From Opisthocomus hoazin (taxonomy: Eukaryota; Chordata; Aves; Opisthocomiformes; Opisthocomidae): a stretch of DNA of 64,000 nt. Shown here piece by piece: positions 51,393-62,520 of the stretch. The first letter of the stretch is position 1; every line of letters begins with the position of its first letter. The notes below the pieces were generated by a model. The model ran no database searches, was not told the origin of the DNA, and worked only from the letters and a program-made list of their open reading frames with translations. Location: positions 127,980,465-128,044,464 of the forward strand of contig NC_134414.1 in assembly GCF_030867145.1 (NCBI RefSeq), read 5' to 3'. The translations under genes and the position numbers were made by a program.

Positions 51393-51731
51393 CCGCGGGG
51401 CCCCGCGACCACCACGTTCGCTCCAGCAGCGCTCCCGCCAAGGGACCTCTCCTCACAGCGCCCGCCCCGACACGGCCCACGGCTCCAAGGCGGCAGCGGG
51501 CGCCCAACGGGGTGAGGCGGCGCCCGGCGGCAGCCGGCGGGAGGAGCTGTCTGCCGCCACCGAGCCCCGCAAGCACCGAGCTCGGCGGGCTGTGCCGGCA
51601 GCTGACTCCGCAGCCAACGGCAGCTGGCGGAAGGCCACTATTGCTAGGTAGAACTAGGCGACTTCGCTGCCAGCCCCGTACGCAGCTAGAGAACTGAAAG
51701 GAGGGGATGGGCGCTCGGCAGCTCTAAGCAG

Positions 51732-51736
51732 CCAAT
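51732..51736 (+). promoter_or_regulatory. HJURP: CCAAT box 1 (NF-Y type), HJURP promoter
   Basis: GCCAATCAGA is a full NF-Y consensus, 237 bp before the ATG. It is the left end of the first unit of a tandem promoter duplication. Confidence 0.6.
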
Positions 51737-51804
51737 CAGAATGAGACAGGCGCCCCACTGCATACGCGGATGGGCTGCGGCGCCTGAACTGACGTGAGCA
51801 AGAT

Positions 51805-51809
51805 CCAAT
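51805..51809 (+). promoter_or_regulatory. HJURP: CCAAT box 2 (NF-Y type), HJURP promoter
   Basis: TCCAATCAGA lies 73 bp after the first CCAAT box and 48 bp before the CHR. NF-Y boxes upstream of a CHR are typical of G2/M-expressed genes. Confidence 0.65.
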
Positions 51810-51847
51810 CAGAGTTGGGAAGTGGGGCGGAGGCGCTGGGAGGGGGT

Positions 51848-51862
51848 GGCGCGCAGTTTGAA
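51848..51862 (+). promoter_or_regulatory. HJURP: CDE/CHR-like cell-cycle element, HJURP promoter
   Basis: TTTGAA at 51857-51862 is the canonical CHR sequence bound by the DREAM and MYB-MuvB complexes. GGCGC sits four bases upstream (spacer GCAG), the spacing known for CDE/CHR pairs. It lies 107 bp before the ATG, downstream of two CCAAT boxes. This predicts repression in G0/G1 and a peak in G2/M, in line with CENP-A loading after mitosis. The assignment rests on motif and spacing only. Confidence 0.55.
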
Positions 51863-51968
51863 TTGATGTGAGGAGGGCGGAAGCATCCGGCGGTGGCCGG
51901 GGTCGGGGCGTGCGCGTGCGGGGCGCCCCCCGTCCCTCGGTGCCGCGGAGCCGGGCGGCCCGCACGCC

Positions 51969-52052
51969 ATGGCCTCCGCCTGGGACCTGGACGAGCGGCT
52001 GCGGCGGAGCAACGCCCGCTTCGTGGCCTCCATCAACCGCATCCTGGAGCGG
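51969..52052 (+). CDS. HJURP: HJURP exon 1 (start of the Scm3-type CENP-A-binding domain)
   Basis: 84 nt, 28 codons, from CGCCATGG (strong initiation context) to the donor CGG|GTGAGG, phase 0. The peptide starts MASAWDLDERLRRSNARF and ends INRILER. Joined to exon 2 it gives ILERYNHPFED, which aligns with the HJURP N-terminal helix and the conserved YNxPFED element. HJURP is the chaperone that holds CENP-A/H4 and delivers it to centromeres; this N-terminal region contacts CENP-A. The mammalian protein has about 750 residues, and the window holds only about the first 124. I see no in-frame ATG upstream that would better fit the family. The gene continues past the right edge. Confidence 0.9.
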
Positions 52053-53247
52053 GTGAGGGCCGTGCCGTCGCGTCGCCCCGGCCGTTGGGCAGGGGCCGTG
52101 GGCGGGAGCCGCCGTCGCCGTCCTGCGGCGGGCGCGGGGAAGGTCTGCGGGCTGCCGCCGCCTTGCCTGCCCCCTCCGGTGTCGCGAGCGCGGTCTCCTC
52201 AGGGTTTCTCTCGCCGGAACGGCGTGTGGCGTGGCTTGGCCGGGCCTGGCCGGCCTTGTGCGGCCCTGCGCCCGCCTCAGCCTGGGCAGTCTCTTCCCTC
52301 GCCACCTCTGAGGCCTGCTGTGTCGGTGCTGACAGGTTCAGTTTTCCTTCTGGGCGCCGATGTGCGGTAACCGACACTGAATTCTCTCCGTCAGTCGGTA
52401 ACTTGTGGTGTCACCAGCTCCTGTTTTTCCCGGCTGCCCCAAGCAGCTGTCACCCAGCGCCTGGTGCAGCTCGGCGGTTTGTGCTGAGCCACGTACGCCT
52501 GTGCCTTGGTGGGAACGAGCTAAGAAAGAGCCAGCACCTTGAAAACGTCCATAAATCTTAGATCCTGGATTGCCTGTATTAAATAAGTGACTTAATTACT
52601 AAGTCTGAGTTGTCTTTGTAGTACCCTTAACCCAAATTAGCTAGCATTGGCTAAGGTATTTCCAATGAAACTACAGAAAGAGGTGGGAGACTCTCTACTT
52701 ACTCCTTACTTTAGAGCCATTTTGTGTTAAAGGTGTGGGAATCATACAGCTCTGTCCAGAGATGGATGTATTTAATCAGCGATGTCAGCTTTGCTGTTGA
52801 GGGAAATGTTTTGTTCTAATGTCTAAGGGCTGGCATAAGGCTAAGTCTAGTTCTAGAATATTTTTCTCATCTAGCATTAGACTGGATATTTTCATATGTT
52901 GTGAGCTGTAGGTCTATGCTAAGTGGCTATCGCAGTTACTGTAGAGAAAGTTTAGAAGAAACTGTAATAGAGTAATTTAGCTACTTTTGAAAACTCTCGG
53001 AAGCCCCATTTTGTCAGTGACTGGCTTATGCCTTGAAATTGAATGGGTTACATACATGCTTAAAAAGTGTTTCCTCTAGGAATTAGTGTTTTCAGGTTGC
53101 TGACTTGTAACTTCAGCCAGTAAAACAACATACTGATAATGTCATGTTTTGCTCAAAACAAAATTGTCTAAAAACAGTTCTTAAAATGCATGTTAAAAAC
53201 ATTGCTTTAATCATTTATTCTAATCTTTAGTGGTCCTTTTTATTTAG
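52053..53247 (+). other. HJURP: HJURP intron 1 (1.2 kb)
   Basis: Starts inside the CpG island and turns AT-rich after about 52.4 kb. The long frames at 51.9-52.5 kb are GC-driven readings through exon 1 and intron. No other feature seen. Confidence 0.75.
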
Positions 53248-53314
53248 TATAATCATCCTTTCGAAGATGATTTACTTATTTCCATGGAAACTCTCACTTA
53301 CAATACGCCTGACG
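53248..53314 (+). CDS. HJURP: HJURP exon 2 (core CENP-A-binding motif)
   Basis: 67 nt: acceptor TTTAG, donor ACG|GTAAGA, phase 0 in and phase 1 out. It encodes YNHPFEDDLLISMETLTYNT followed by Pro-Asp. This is the most conserved part of the HJURP/Scm3 domain (human-type pattern YNxPFED, then MxTLTYxTPxG) and is the basis for naming the gene. The final Gly is completed by the first two bases of exon 3. Confidence 0.95.
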
Positions 53315-54973
53315 GTAAGAATTTGTTCGATCTTCAATACTTACATGCTGTATATTTAGACTTAGTAAAGCATATAACTGTTGGCAATTATATAACATTT
53401 AATTGCAACAGATTTTGTCCACTTAGGTATGGCATTTCATATGTAAATTTTGATATATGCATATAATACCTGGAGAGTTTATTTATGTGCACTACTGTAG
53501 TCCATTGCATGCTCTGTTTTGGACAACAGAAAAGAGTTATTAGTAAAGTTCAGGATAACAATGGTTAATATTTGAATGTCTTGTAAGAAGAAGAATCAAA
53601 AGGGAGAAGGCTGAGGGGAAACAACAGAATGGAGGTATTAGCAGGAAATTGATACGTGTGAGTGGATTTATAGAATCACAGAACAGTAGGGGTTGGAAGG
53701 GACCTCTGTGGGTCATCTAGTCCAACCCCCCTGCCAAAGCAGGGTCACCTAGAACAGGCTGCACAGGACCTTGTCCAGGCGGGTCTTGAATATCTCCACA
53801 GCCTCCCTGGGCAGCCTGTTCCAGTGCTCTGTCACCCTCAGAGTAAAGAACTTCCTCAGGTTCAGGTGGAACTTCCTATGCTTCAGTTTGTGCCCGCTGG
53901 GCACCACTGAAAAGAGATTGGGTGGTTTCATCTCTGCTTAGTGTTCTCAAGGCTACTCTGATAAATTTCTGTTGTGTCAAATGTCAGGGTGGACTGGGGT
54001 AAATAGTCTCTTTAATGTTTTACTGAATGTTCATGTGGTTAGTGTAAATCTGTACCACATTATGCCGTCATATTTTTCCAGTGTTTTGTTATAAGCGTTG
54101 ATCCATTATATCGTTGATAATATTTACGGAGAGCTTATTGTGAAAAAAACCTGTTGTTCTGAAATACACTGTTCAGGGTTTTGGTGGGACTTATGACTTA
54201 ATATCTTGGTGGCTTTACTGGCAAATGAAATGTTCTGTCCATTTTTATTATCACTAAAGTGAGGATGATGATACAAAAATTGCCATATCACTTCTTGTAA
54301 AGAAGAATTTGCTGGACGTATCCATGAAGTACTACCACAATGTCAAGCCCAATGTTATCATTGTACCAAATATGATTTACTTTCTAAAGGCTTTTACAGA
54401 CTGTGAAGTTTGCATTTTATAGCATTTTTTATATATTGTCCGTCGGGAGAAGGAGGAAACGTGCATACAGCACTGTAATAAAGTCTTGGATTTGTAAAGG
54501 CTTGGTTATGCTTGTGATGTAGTAACCTCTATTCAGTCCAGGATGAATATGGATCTCAGTCCTGTAAAGCCATAAGTATGACTGTAAGTAACCTCAGATA
54601 CCATGTAGTGTGTATGCATTAAATAAAATTTTAAAAGCAAAATAATTTGCTTTTTTTTTCCTTCTTCATAGCTTCTGGGGCTGTAATGCTCTTTGGATTT
54701 TAGCTTAGTGTTGTTAGACTCAGCATGTGGTGTGTGGTTTTTTTGGTTTTTTTTTTTCTGTCTGACTTCTCACTTGAAATTACCATATTCTGTTGGTTTC
54801 TTTTCCGTAAGTTTTTGTTTAAGCAGTTGTATTGGAGGCTGTTCAGATTTTATAATGTTTTGTTACTGTTTAATATGGTCTTCCTAGATGTTTATGTTTG
54901 CTAGTATGATACTTGGTATAGATAGTGTTAAAAGAAAAGCTATGTTTATATTGATATCTCTTGTTATTTCTAG
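53315..54973 (+). other. HJURP: HJURP intron 2 (1.7 kb) with a CR1 insertion
   Basis: Contains a minus-strand CR1 fragment at 53.67-53.92 kb. An AATAAA near 54477 and a T-rich patch near 54730-54760 are unremarkable. No further exon recognised. Confidence 0.75.
53670..53921 (-). mobile_element. CR1 LINE 3' fragment in HJURP intron 2, minus strand
   Basis: Terminal block ATAGAATCACAGAACAGTAG and GGGGTTGGAAGGGACCTCTG, then the ORF2 C-terminus (minus-strand [19 protein letters not shown]). Compared with the 27.7 kb copy it lacks about a dozen bases encoding the Val-Glu-Ser-Pro-type stretch before EIFKTRL. It also lacks roughly 20 bases that normally lie between TGCCC and TGGGCACC. It is antisense to HJURP. 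Confidence 0.92.
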
Positions 54974-55038
54974 GACCTAAACAATGGGAGGAAGTGTCAA
55001 CCAAGAAGCTTAGAAAATGGAAGAAGGAAGTACTTCAG
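54974..55038 (+). CDS. HJURP: HJURP exon 3 (end of Scm3-type region, basic segment)
   Basis: 65 nt, phase 1 in, phase 0 out; acceptor TTTCTAG, donor CAG|GTATTT. It completes TPDG and continues PKQWEEVSTKKLRKWKKEVL followed by Gln. The Gly-x-x-x-Trp pattern after TYxTP follows the family arrangement. The KKLRKWKKE run is strongly basic and may help contact DNA or histone, which is inference. Confidence 0.9.
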
Positions 55039-56212
55039 GTATTTAATAATATAGTACTATAATGCAGTCAAAATGTAGCAATATTTCTTTTTTCTTATAT
55101 AATGCATATAAGAGTACATTCTAATCTTGCTGTGCCATATAATATTTGCAAGAGGTATTAATCAATGAAGTCAACACCTGCGTTAAGATAGGATTTTAGG
55201 ATAGATTGGTGAAGACTGTCAAATGAGATAGACCAAAATAGATGGCCATTTACCAGTGCTTAGCACCATTAGTAAACCTGGAAAAATATTTTTTTTGAAA
55301 TGCTGCCTGATGGGAACATGTACTTTTGAATCTCGTCATAATATTGTCATTGAAGTTAACATGCATCGAATCAATTTATCTTGGTTCAGGTCATCAGCTT
55401 TTTATTTCCAAAGGGCTTACTGGTTTCATCTTTAGATTTTTCTTCTGTAAAATAAAGGTAAAGTAATTAAAGTATCTTTGCAGTCTCTGCACTTTCTGTC
55501 TGTGTCAGGCTAAAGCTATTACTGTTGTAGGCATATGATCTCGTTTTTTTATTCTGCATATTTACATTAAAAAAGCAGTCGTTTCTTTTTCTGTTTTCGA
55601 AACTCCCCCATAAGAACTCAACAGTAAGTTTCATCAACATCTCAGTGTTTGTTATGTAACTGTCAAAAGTTGCCTTGCTGCTACATTCCTAATATCTGTC
55701 TAAAAAGCTAAGTAGCGTCGTGTGCCTTGGTAGTTAACATAGAAGCTGTTCTGAACCCCACAAAGTGAGGGGATGAGGAGTGAAATTCAGTCCTGGGGAA
55801 CAAGAGTGGATTTAATGCAGACAGAAAAGGGGCTGTATTTCCCTTTCCTTTTCTGCTCCTGGTAATACCTTGTACATCATCTACTAAGCATTGTTGAACA
55901 ACTTTACAGCCTAAACCCATTAAAGACTGTAAGAGTAATTCTGTGGCTTAGCCTCTTGTATGGGCCAAGGCAGCTATAACTTATGTTCTTGTAGTGATTT
56001 TAACAGTAGGACAAGAAGTGAACAATCAGGCAAGTTTTACCATGTATTTGTGGCTTTTCTGGTCAGGCCATGGGAAATCTGAAGGAAACTGAATGGTTGT
56101 TTAGAAAGTGCCTAGTTGTGAGATATACCAAAATAAATAAAGGCATCGGTTAAAATAACTTTACTGTTCTAAGATTCTTCTGATGTTTTCTTTTTCCTAT
56201 TTCTAATTGCAG
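55039..56212 (+). other. HJURP: HJURP intron 3
   Basis: AT-rich; no mobile element or extra exon recognised. The end has a strong pyrimidine tract before TTGCAG. Confidence 0.7.
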
Positions 56213-56240
56213 CGTAATAGAGGAAGTCAAAGGAATGCAG
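56213..56240 (+). CDS. HJURP: HJURP exon 4 (28-nt microexon)
   Basis: Acceptor TTCTAATTGCAG with a long pyrimidine tract, donor CAG|GTAAAG, phase 0 in and phase 1 out. It encodes RNRGSQRNA, a basic, low-complexity segment that fits the poorly conserved linker after the Scm3-type domain. Splice sites are good and phases agree with both neighbours, but such a short exon cannot be proved by similarity. Confidence 0.7.
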
Positions 56241-59200
56241 GTAAAGTGTTTAAAAAAATAAGTGCTATAAATTATCTTATCCAGAGATTCTTGACTTAAT
56301 AGAAGACGTCCTGGTTTTATGCCAAACTCTTTAGGATACTCACTCTTTTTGTGGGGGGAACCACCTGAAAAAACAACAATACTTATATTCATAAGGATTC
56401 CAAAATGTAGTTTAAAATGTTTAAGATGAGTAAATACATTGTAATTTATGTTGCTGTCATCACAAGTTGATTAATAATCTCCCCTTATCAATTAGACAGC
56501 TTTTTGTTGTATTTGTCAGTTTTGTCAGATGTTCATTGAATCTAAAAATTCCAGTCCTGACTTACGTGAGTGTACAAGTGGAGAAATTTGAAAGTTGCTA
56601 GCTTTTTGAAAATAACTAAATAAGTAGGTGTATTAAAAATGTGTGTTAAAAGAATCTCATGAAGTCACGTGATGAGCTGTCAAAAATTTAGCACATTAGC
56701 CTGTATACTGAATGAATCAGGCTGCCTGCAGGAAAAAGTAGTGTATAGTTATTTCATTAGATCGATCAGTCATTAGAGATCAAGTATCATGATGGAAGTC
56801 AAATCAAGACTGCACACCAAAGTGTAATTCTGAAACTACTTAAGGAGATGTATGACATCTCAAAATTTTCCCATTGTTCTGAAAAGGGAGCTGTATGTCC
56901 CAATAAAATATGTGGTTTTACTGGGATAAATGATGGGAGGAAATTATGATGTGTAGTACCGCAATGATATGATGGGCTTTATTTTCTTAAGGTTTTGAGG
57001 TGGTGGTTTTGGTGTTGCTTATTTTATGGCATTCATATGAGAAACTTTCATGCTGAACATCTGACGACAAAACACAACCTAGTCTCTCTCTCTCTCTGCA
57101 ATCCTACCAAAAAATTTGTCCGTACAGGGTTCAGGTATAGACTTTGAATAAGCCTATGAAGTTAAAATGTTGAGCCGGGAAATAAGGGTCTGATACAAAG
57201 AGATTCAGAAGGTCCAGACCTTTGCCTCTAATTTTCAGACAACATATGCTGATGGGTCTGAATAGTACAAAAAGTGACTGGCTACAATCTGCAGTAGAAG
57301 TCAGACAGAAAGAGCATCCAGCAGTTAGTTTTTTAAAACATACAGTATTTGAAGTCTTTTAGAAGTAATTTTTTGTTAATCTTTGTGTTTCGACCTAATG
57401 TCTGAATGCCTTTGAAGTTCTTATTGAAGGAATTTACTTGGAGTGTCTTTAATGCTAAGAAGGCTGGATCTAATTAATATTAAATTTAATATAATGCATT
57501 ACAGATCAGGTAGAAAAGCAGAAAAATTTTACGTATTTTTCCAACATTTAATATAATTTGAGCAAAGTCTTTATTATTTAGTACTGAAGTTATCCTAGGG
57601 AAGAAATATTTAGTTAAATATTGAAGATGGGGGAATAGCACTAGTGTTAACAGCTTTTGTTACAAGGAAAAACCTGCTTTTACAGATTTGTATTTATACA
57701 TGTATATTTATATATGCTATAAAATATAGAATCTGGTGGATTTTGTTCAACTTAAGAAAATCATCTTACTCTGACTTTATTTGAACCACAAAAGTACATG
57801 GAGTAAGCATTTGAACTGACTGGTTGTGATTGGTGTTACCCTTAAAAAACCCAAACAAAGAAAATGAAACAAAACAAAAGCTCAAAAAGCCCCAGCTCAA
57901 CAACGAAAAAACCCAAAATTTTTCTGGCCAGGGATTATTAAAGCTAATGTGCAAATCATACCTATTCTTGTTCTATACTCGTAGGTGAGCCTAATACGTG
58001 TTTTCAATTAGAATACACAATGTTCTGTGCTATTAAGTGTGAACTTTAAAATATCTTTAGAAGACCCAAATACTTATTAATGAACCCCTTCCCTTGGAAT
58101 ATAATTTGTATTCTTTTTTGCAACTCGCAATTCTGAATTTTGCTAGCATGTATTTTTACTGTTTGGATAGAATGTCCAGTACCCATATGAAGTTTTACTG
58201 GGCAAAATGACAATCCTTTGAGTGTTTTGGATTTTTTTAATATATGCCAGTTCTGGGTATGGGAAGACCAAGTACGTTAAATTTCAGCCTCCAAGAGCAG
58301 CATTATTTCTGTCATATATAAGCCACTTAAAATTCTTTCTTTTCTTGAGAAATTTTTTTGAAACAAAACACCTTCTGTGGTGTTTCATAGATCTTGCTCA
58401 GTAATGGATATCAATGGGACATTACCATGTTACTCTGATTTCCTGTGTTCCCAATCCAGAAATGTGCAGAAAGTGCCTCATTCAGCTTCTAAAAAAACAA
58501 AAGGCATTGCTAACATATTCGAAGGGAAACATTACTGTAGTTTTTTGCGAAATAGTGAACATAAAGTTCCTGAGAGGCTTACAAGCTGAAGCCAGAGCCT
58601 TCTAGTTATATGCTTCATTAACTTTAGATGAGAAAGTGGTTTTATAGCCTGGTTTCCTACTGGTTGGAAAACTGTGCTTAGAATAGTTACCAACGGTCTG
58701 TGTCCAAACTGAAGGGAAATATGAGGGATTTTCTTGAGCACTTGTACTGAGCAAATTGCTAGTTTATGCTTTCATTAAGTGAATAGTAAAAGAGGGGATA
58801 CCCTTAATTAACTCACGGATGATACCAAGTAGGGATGACCACTGTGAAAGAAGGTCCGCAATTCGGGGCTAAAACTTCAGTAAACTTTGAACTTCTCTGC
58901 ATGAAATAGCACAAAGTAATAGACTTATGTAGGAAGAGGCAGGACAAGGGGCAATGGCACAAACTGAGGCACAGGAAGTTCCGTCTGAACATGAGGAAGA
59001 ATTTCTTCCCTCTGAGGGTGACGGAGCACTGGAACAGGCTGCCCAGGGAGGTTGTGGAGTCTCCTTCTCTGGAGATATTCAAGACCCGCCTGGACAAGGT
59101 CCTGTGCAGCTTGCTGTAGGTGACCCTGCTTCGGCAGGAGGGTTGGACTAGATGACCCACAGAGGTCCCTTCCAACCCCTACTATTCTGTGATTCTGAGG

Positions 59201-60879
59201 CAATTCTGAAGGCTGGTTGAGCCAACCAAGAATATTGCTCTGTTGTGAAAATAGCGCACACTGGGCTAGAAGATATGCACGGGTGCCTAGTATGTAAAGC
59301 ACACAAAACAGATTTTCTGCACTGTTCAACAGTGATAAAATTTGTGGACTATTTTGGGTTGTATTCGATAATAGCTTGTCTAGCTGGAATAAGTCAAAAA
59401 AAGAAAATAATTACAGAAACCACTTGTGATAGGACTGAATTTGGGGGGGTGGAGGAGGAGAGACAACAAAAGAGAGCCTCTAGGTTAAATATATAAAAGC
59501 TTTCCAAATGTAAACATGAGGAAGTTTTGAAATACTTTTCATAGAGGTTATGGAGTTGCTTTTAAGAATGGGCTATGCTTATCCTAAAGGTAAGTTAGGT
59601 ATAGTTGTGCCTGCTTTAAAATGCAAGAAGGAGTAGATGATATCTTTAGGTTCGTTTCCATATGCTTTAAACCTTTAGAAATCTGGAAGTATTTAGATGT
59701 ATGCTTGGCACTGTAAAAAACATGAAGTGTTTACAGGGGTAAATAATACCTGTGTCATATAGGAGTAAACAGTACCTATGTTGAGTTAGGTATGAGAAGT
59801 TTTCTTACCATTTAACCAAAAAAAGTAAAAAATCGATGTCAAATATGACAAGCTAATCTGGAAACAGAAATGCAGAAAAAAGCAAGGATAACAAATTCTG
59901 CATTAAACGGAAACATGTTTAATGACAGTCTTGAGTAGGGTAAACATAGTTGCTAAAGTATACATGTATTATTGTTATTATTTAAGCCTATCACATGCAT
60001 CTGATCTTGAGCTGTAGTACAAGCGGAGTCATATGTTTTGAGATACAGATCTTCTCTTTTGGGAAAGATTAAATTCCTGTAATTTATACAGTATTAATAA
60101 TAGTTAGAGATACCAAAACAGTTTTCAGTCTACATAAATTTAGTAGCAACAATACCTGCTTTAGAGGCTAATTGTGAAATAAGCTTATGTGGGAGTCACA
60201 TTTAATTGAAGATAGCTCCTTCTCTGTGGATCTAATATGTTCTGGGTTTTATTTAAATCCATTTGGGTTGTGATAACTAATGAAGAAAAAAGTATGGAAA
60301 GAAATGTAAAAAGGGGAGATCTCTGATAAATTAGGCAGCTCTTACACTCTTTATTTTATTCCTATGAAATAAATAGTGAGGAGGAAGCCACAAAGATTGT
60401 GGGTGGGTCATAGCAGTTTTGGAAGGTCCACTTGCCAAAAATCATTAAAAAAGGTGCAGTAGAGGTTTGGGGTTCTACCCAGGCTTCAGGAGTAGTTAGT
60501 CTTTTTCTCATCCTTTTCAACATATGTCTGAAAAAATGTACAAAAAGTTTGCAATTGTCTTCCTTTTCTACAAGTGACACCACCTGATAGAGGCAAATTT
60601 TATTTTCTGTGGTGCTTCATGGGTTAAGAAGAAAACATGTAATATGGTTCATGTACATCTCTGATCAGAATTAGTCTGCTGTATTTGACTAGAATGTTGT
60701 TCTGTCACTTTTCTGTTCTTTGATTCAGCCTTGTGTAAGTTCTCTATTTGCAAAGTGTTTAAATATTTTTCAAAATAAATAAGTATATACAAATGAAGAA
60801 TTAATGAGTTTAGGTACAGCATTGATCTGTGACCTAACAAACAGGAACAAATTTTTTTTCTCCTCCCATGCACACTAAG
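56241..60879 (+). other. HJURP: HJURP intron 4 (4.6 kb) with a CR1 insertion
   Basis: Contains a plus-strand CR1 fragment at 58.94-59.20 kb and an A-rich low-complexity patch at 57843-57915. No additional exon recognised. Confidence 0.65.
58936..59197 (+). mobile_element. CR1 LINE 3' fragment in HJURP intron 4, plus strand
   Basis: Begins in the ORF2 C-terminal region (GGCAGGACAAGGGGCAATGG) and runs to the 3' block with AGGAGGGTTGGACTAGATGA and the terminal ATTCTGTGATTCTG at 59184-59197. It is the same subfamily wording as the 27.7 kb copy and lies in sense orientation to HJURP. Heavily 5' truncated. Confidence 0.93.
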
Positions 60880-60935
60880 AAATGTCAAAGCAACAGACCA
60901 GTGATTCTGAAGATGGACATGCAACAGTACATCAG
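60880..60935 (+). CDS. HJURP: HJURP exon 5 (56 nt, acidic/serine linker)
   Basis: Acceptor ACTAAG after a T-rich tract, donor CAG|GTATGG; phase 1 in, phase 0 out, matching exons 4 and 6. It encodes (E)MSKQQTSDSEDGHATVHQ, a polar segment like the unconserved linker of other HJURPs. SDSED is a plausible casein kinase 2-type site, by motif only. Confidence 0.7.
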
Positions 60936-62480
60936 GTATGGGCATCATATTGCATCAGCTTTTATAAAGCCTCTTTGGGAAAACATATTTATGTAGTCAA
61001 AAACTAAGAAATTAATCACAAGCAGGTGGTCCTGTACCATAGCTATAAAGTTAGATTTTAAAGATCTGCTAATTGCTGAATTGAATCACTTTATTCTCCT
61101 TAAATAAGTACTTCTGAAAAAATTTGAGGGCTTGAAGTATTTTGCTGCAGTTCTTTTGCTTTAGTTCTTCAAACTTTCAGTATCTTATTAAACAATTGCT
61201 TTATATTTCCCCTCATGGAGTTCCCCACATGTAGTTGCATTATTTTAGCAAAGATGTGTCTTTACTTCCCAGGTACACATTTGTGTAAAATTAGAATCTG
61301 CATGTTCTGGTTAGTGCTGATCATTTAGTGTGCTCCCCCTGATTGTTTCCTCCCCTGATCGGTTCTGTGCTTTGAGGTGGTGACGAATTCAAGTTCCGGA
61401 CTTTTATATGTGGTGGTCTAATATGTTTTGTGACGGTGGATTCATACAATTTAAAAAATTTTATTTTTCATGTTGTTTCTGTGGTAGGGTTTACATATGT
61501 TTTATATAATTACATATCCTCCTTCCCATTGTGATATTTGGGATATCGAATAATAGCTATGATATCAGACATGGATTTCAGCTGAATTCTATTCTCCTTT
61601 AAGTTTATTTAAAGGGAGAGATAGCAATTGGACATAGGCTTTAAACCGTCAAGTGTCTTTTCAGCTAGGCAATATGTGTGTCTAACTTAAATTAACACTT
61701 ATAAAATTTGTTGTCATTTAGAATAACTTCTTTTGACTCCTTTTTAAGGAGAAAATACTCAACATTTGAAGATTGATATGGGCCATCTCACTGGTCACTC
61801 CTAATTATTTGTTCTACGTAGATGGTAGTTAGAATTGTCTCGTTTTATTGACGACATTTTAACGCACAATACACTAATTTTGTGATTGAACTAGACAGAA
61901 TAGATTTAGAATTTTTAAAAAGAAATTCTGAAGAACGTGATGTCAGATGTAGATTGTAGGAAAGGCTCCTTATCCGTATAAATGAGCTTCTTATGCAACT
62001 ATCAAGATTCTAGAATATAGAGTAAGAAACCCCTTTGAAATATTATATAATGATTATTTGAAGCAGGCAATTAAGAATTGTTTAAAATGGGCAGTTAAGA
62101 AAATTTCTATATACATTGGTACACAGAGAAAATCCCCAGTACAAACTGATAAAAATTTGGTGATTAGAATTCATTTGCCAAGTGTTTTTTGCTCCTGTCT
62201 AATAGCTTCTCCTTGCATTGTTTGTCTGAGTATAGAAGGGCTGGGAAGAAAATAGCTTTCCTCATTGAGTAATTGGATGTGAATCAAGACAAATTTGTGT
62301 ATAGATTTGTTAATAAAGATGGTGTCATTTGGACATAGTTTGTGGAATATGACTGGGTATGTTTCACCACCACCATGATCCCCCAAAAATCTGAGCAAGT
62401 AGCGAGTGCATAAAATTCTATAGACTAGTTAACATAGCTTATGCTACCAGGTCTTAAAATTCCTTTCATGTGCTTTTAAG
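60936..62480 (+). other. HJURP: HJURP intron 5
   Basis: AT-rich intron sequence; nothing else recognised. Confidence 0.55.
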
Positions 62481-62520
62481 GAATCTCCTGAGAACTCTCA
62501 TGTGGATACATCTGACGTAG
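62481..62520 (+). CDS. HJURP: HJURP exon 6 (probable, 40 nt)
   Basis: Acceptor TGCTTTTAAG, donor TAG|GTGGGT, phase 0 in and phase 1 out. It encodes ESPENSHVDTSDV plus one base. The phase fits exon 5 and the proposed exon 7, and the polar composition matches the linker. Conservation cannot be judged, so this is a moderate-confidence prediction. Confidence 0.5.

Larger units (their letters stand above)
51130..52350. promoter_or_regulatory. HJURP: CpG island spanning the HJURP promoter and exon 1
   Basis: A sharp change from AT-rich sequence to about 1.2 kb of GC-rich DNA with frequent CpG, centred on the HJURP first exon. Many long frames on both strands in this island (51.3-52.5 kb) are artefacts of high GC. 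The size and position fit a constitutive unmethylated promoter island, and transcription from the minus strand is possible. Confidence 0.85.

Noticed and set aside
51818..51846. Possible G-quadruplex in the HJURP promoter
   Set aside because: Four G-runs exist, but one loop is about 10 bases, outside the usual stable pattern.
51292..52561. Many long open frames on both strands around the CpG island
   Set aside because: High GC lowers stop-codon frequency. Only the 28-codon HJURP exon 1 agrees with splice sites and family sequence.
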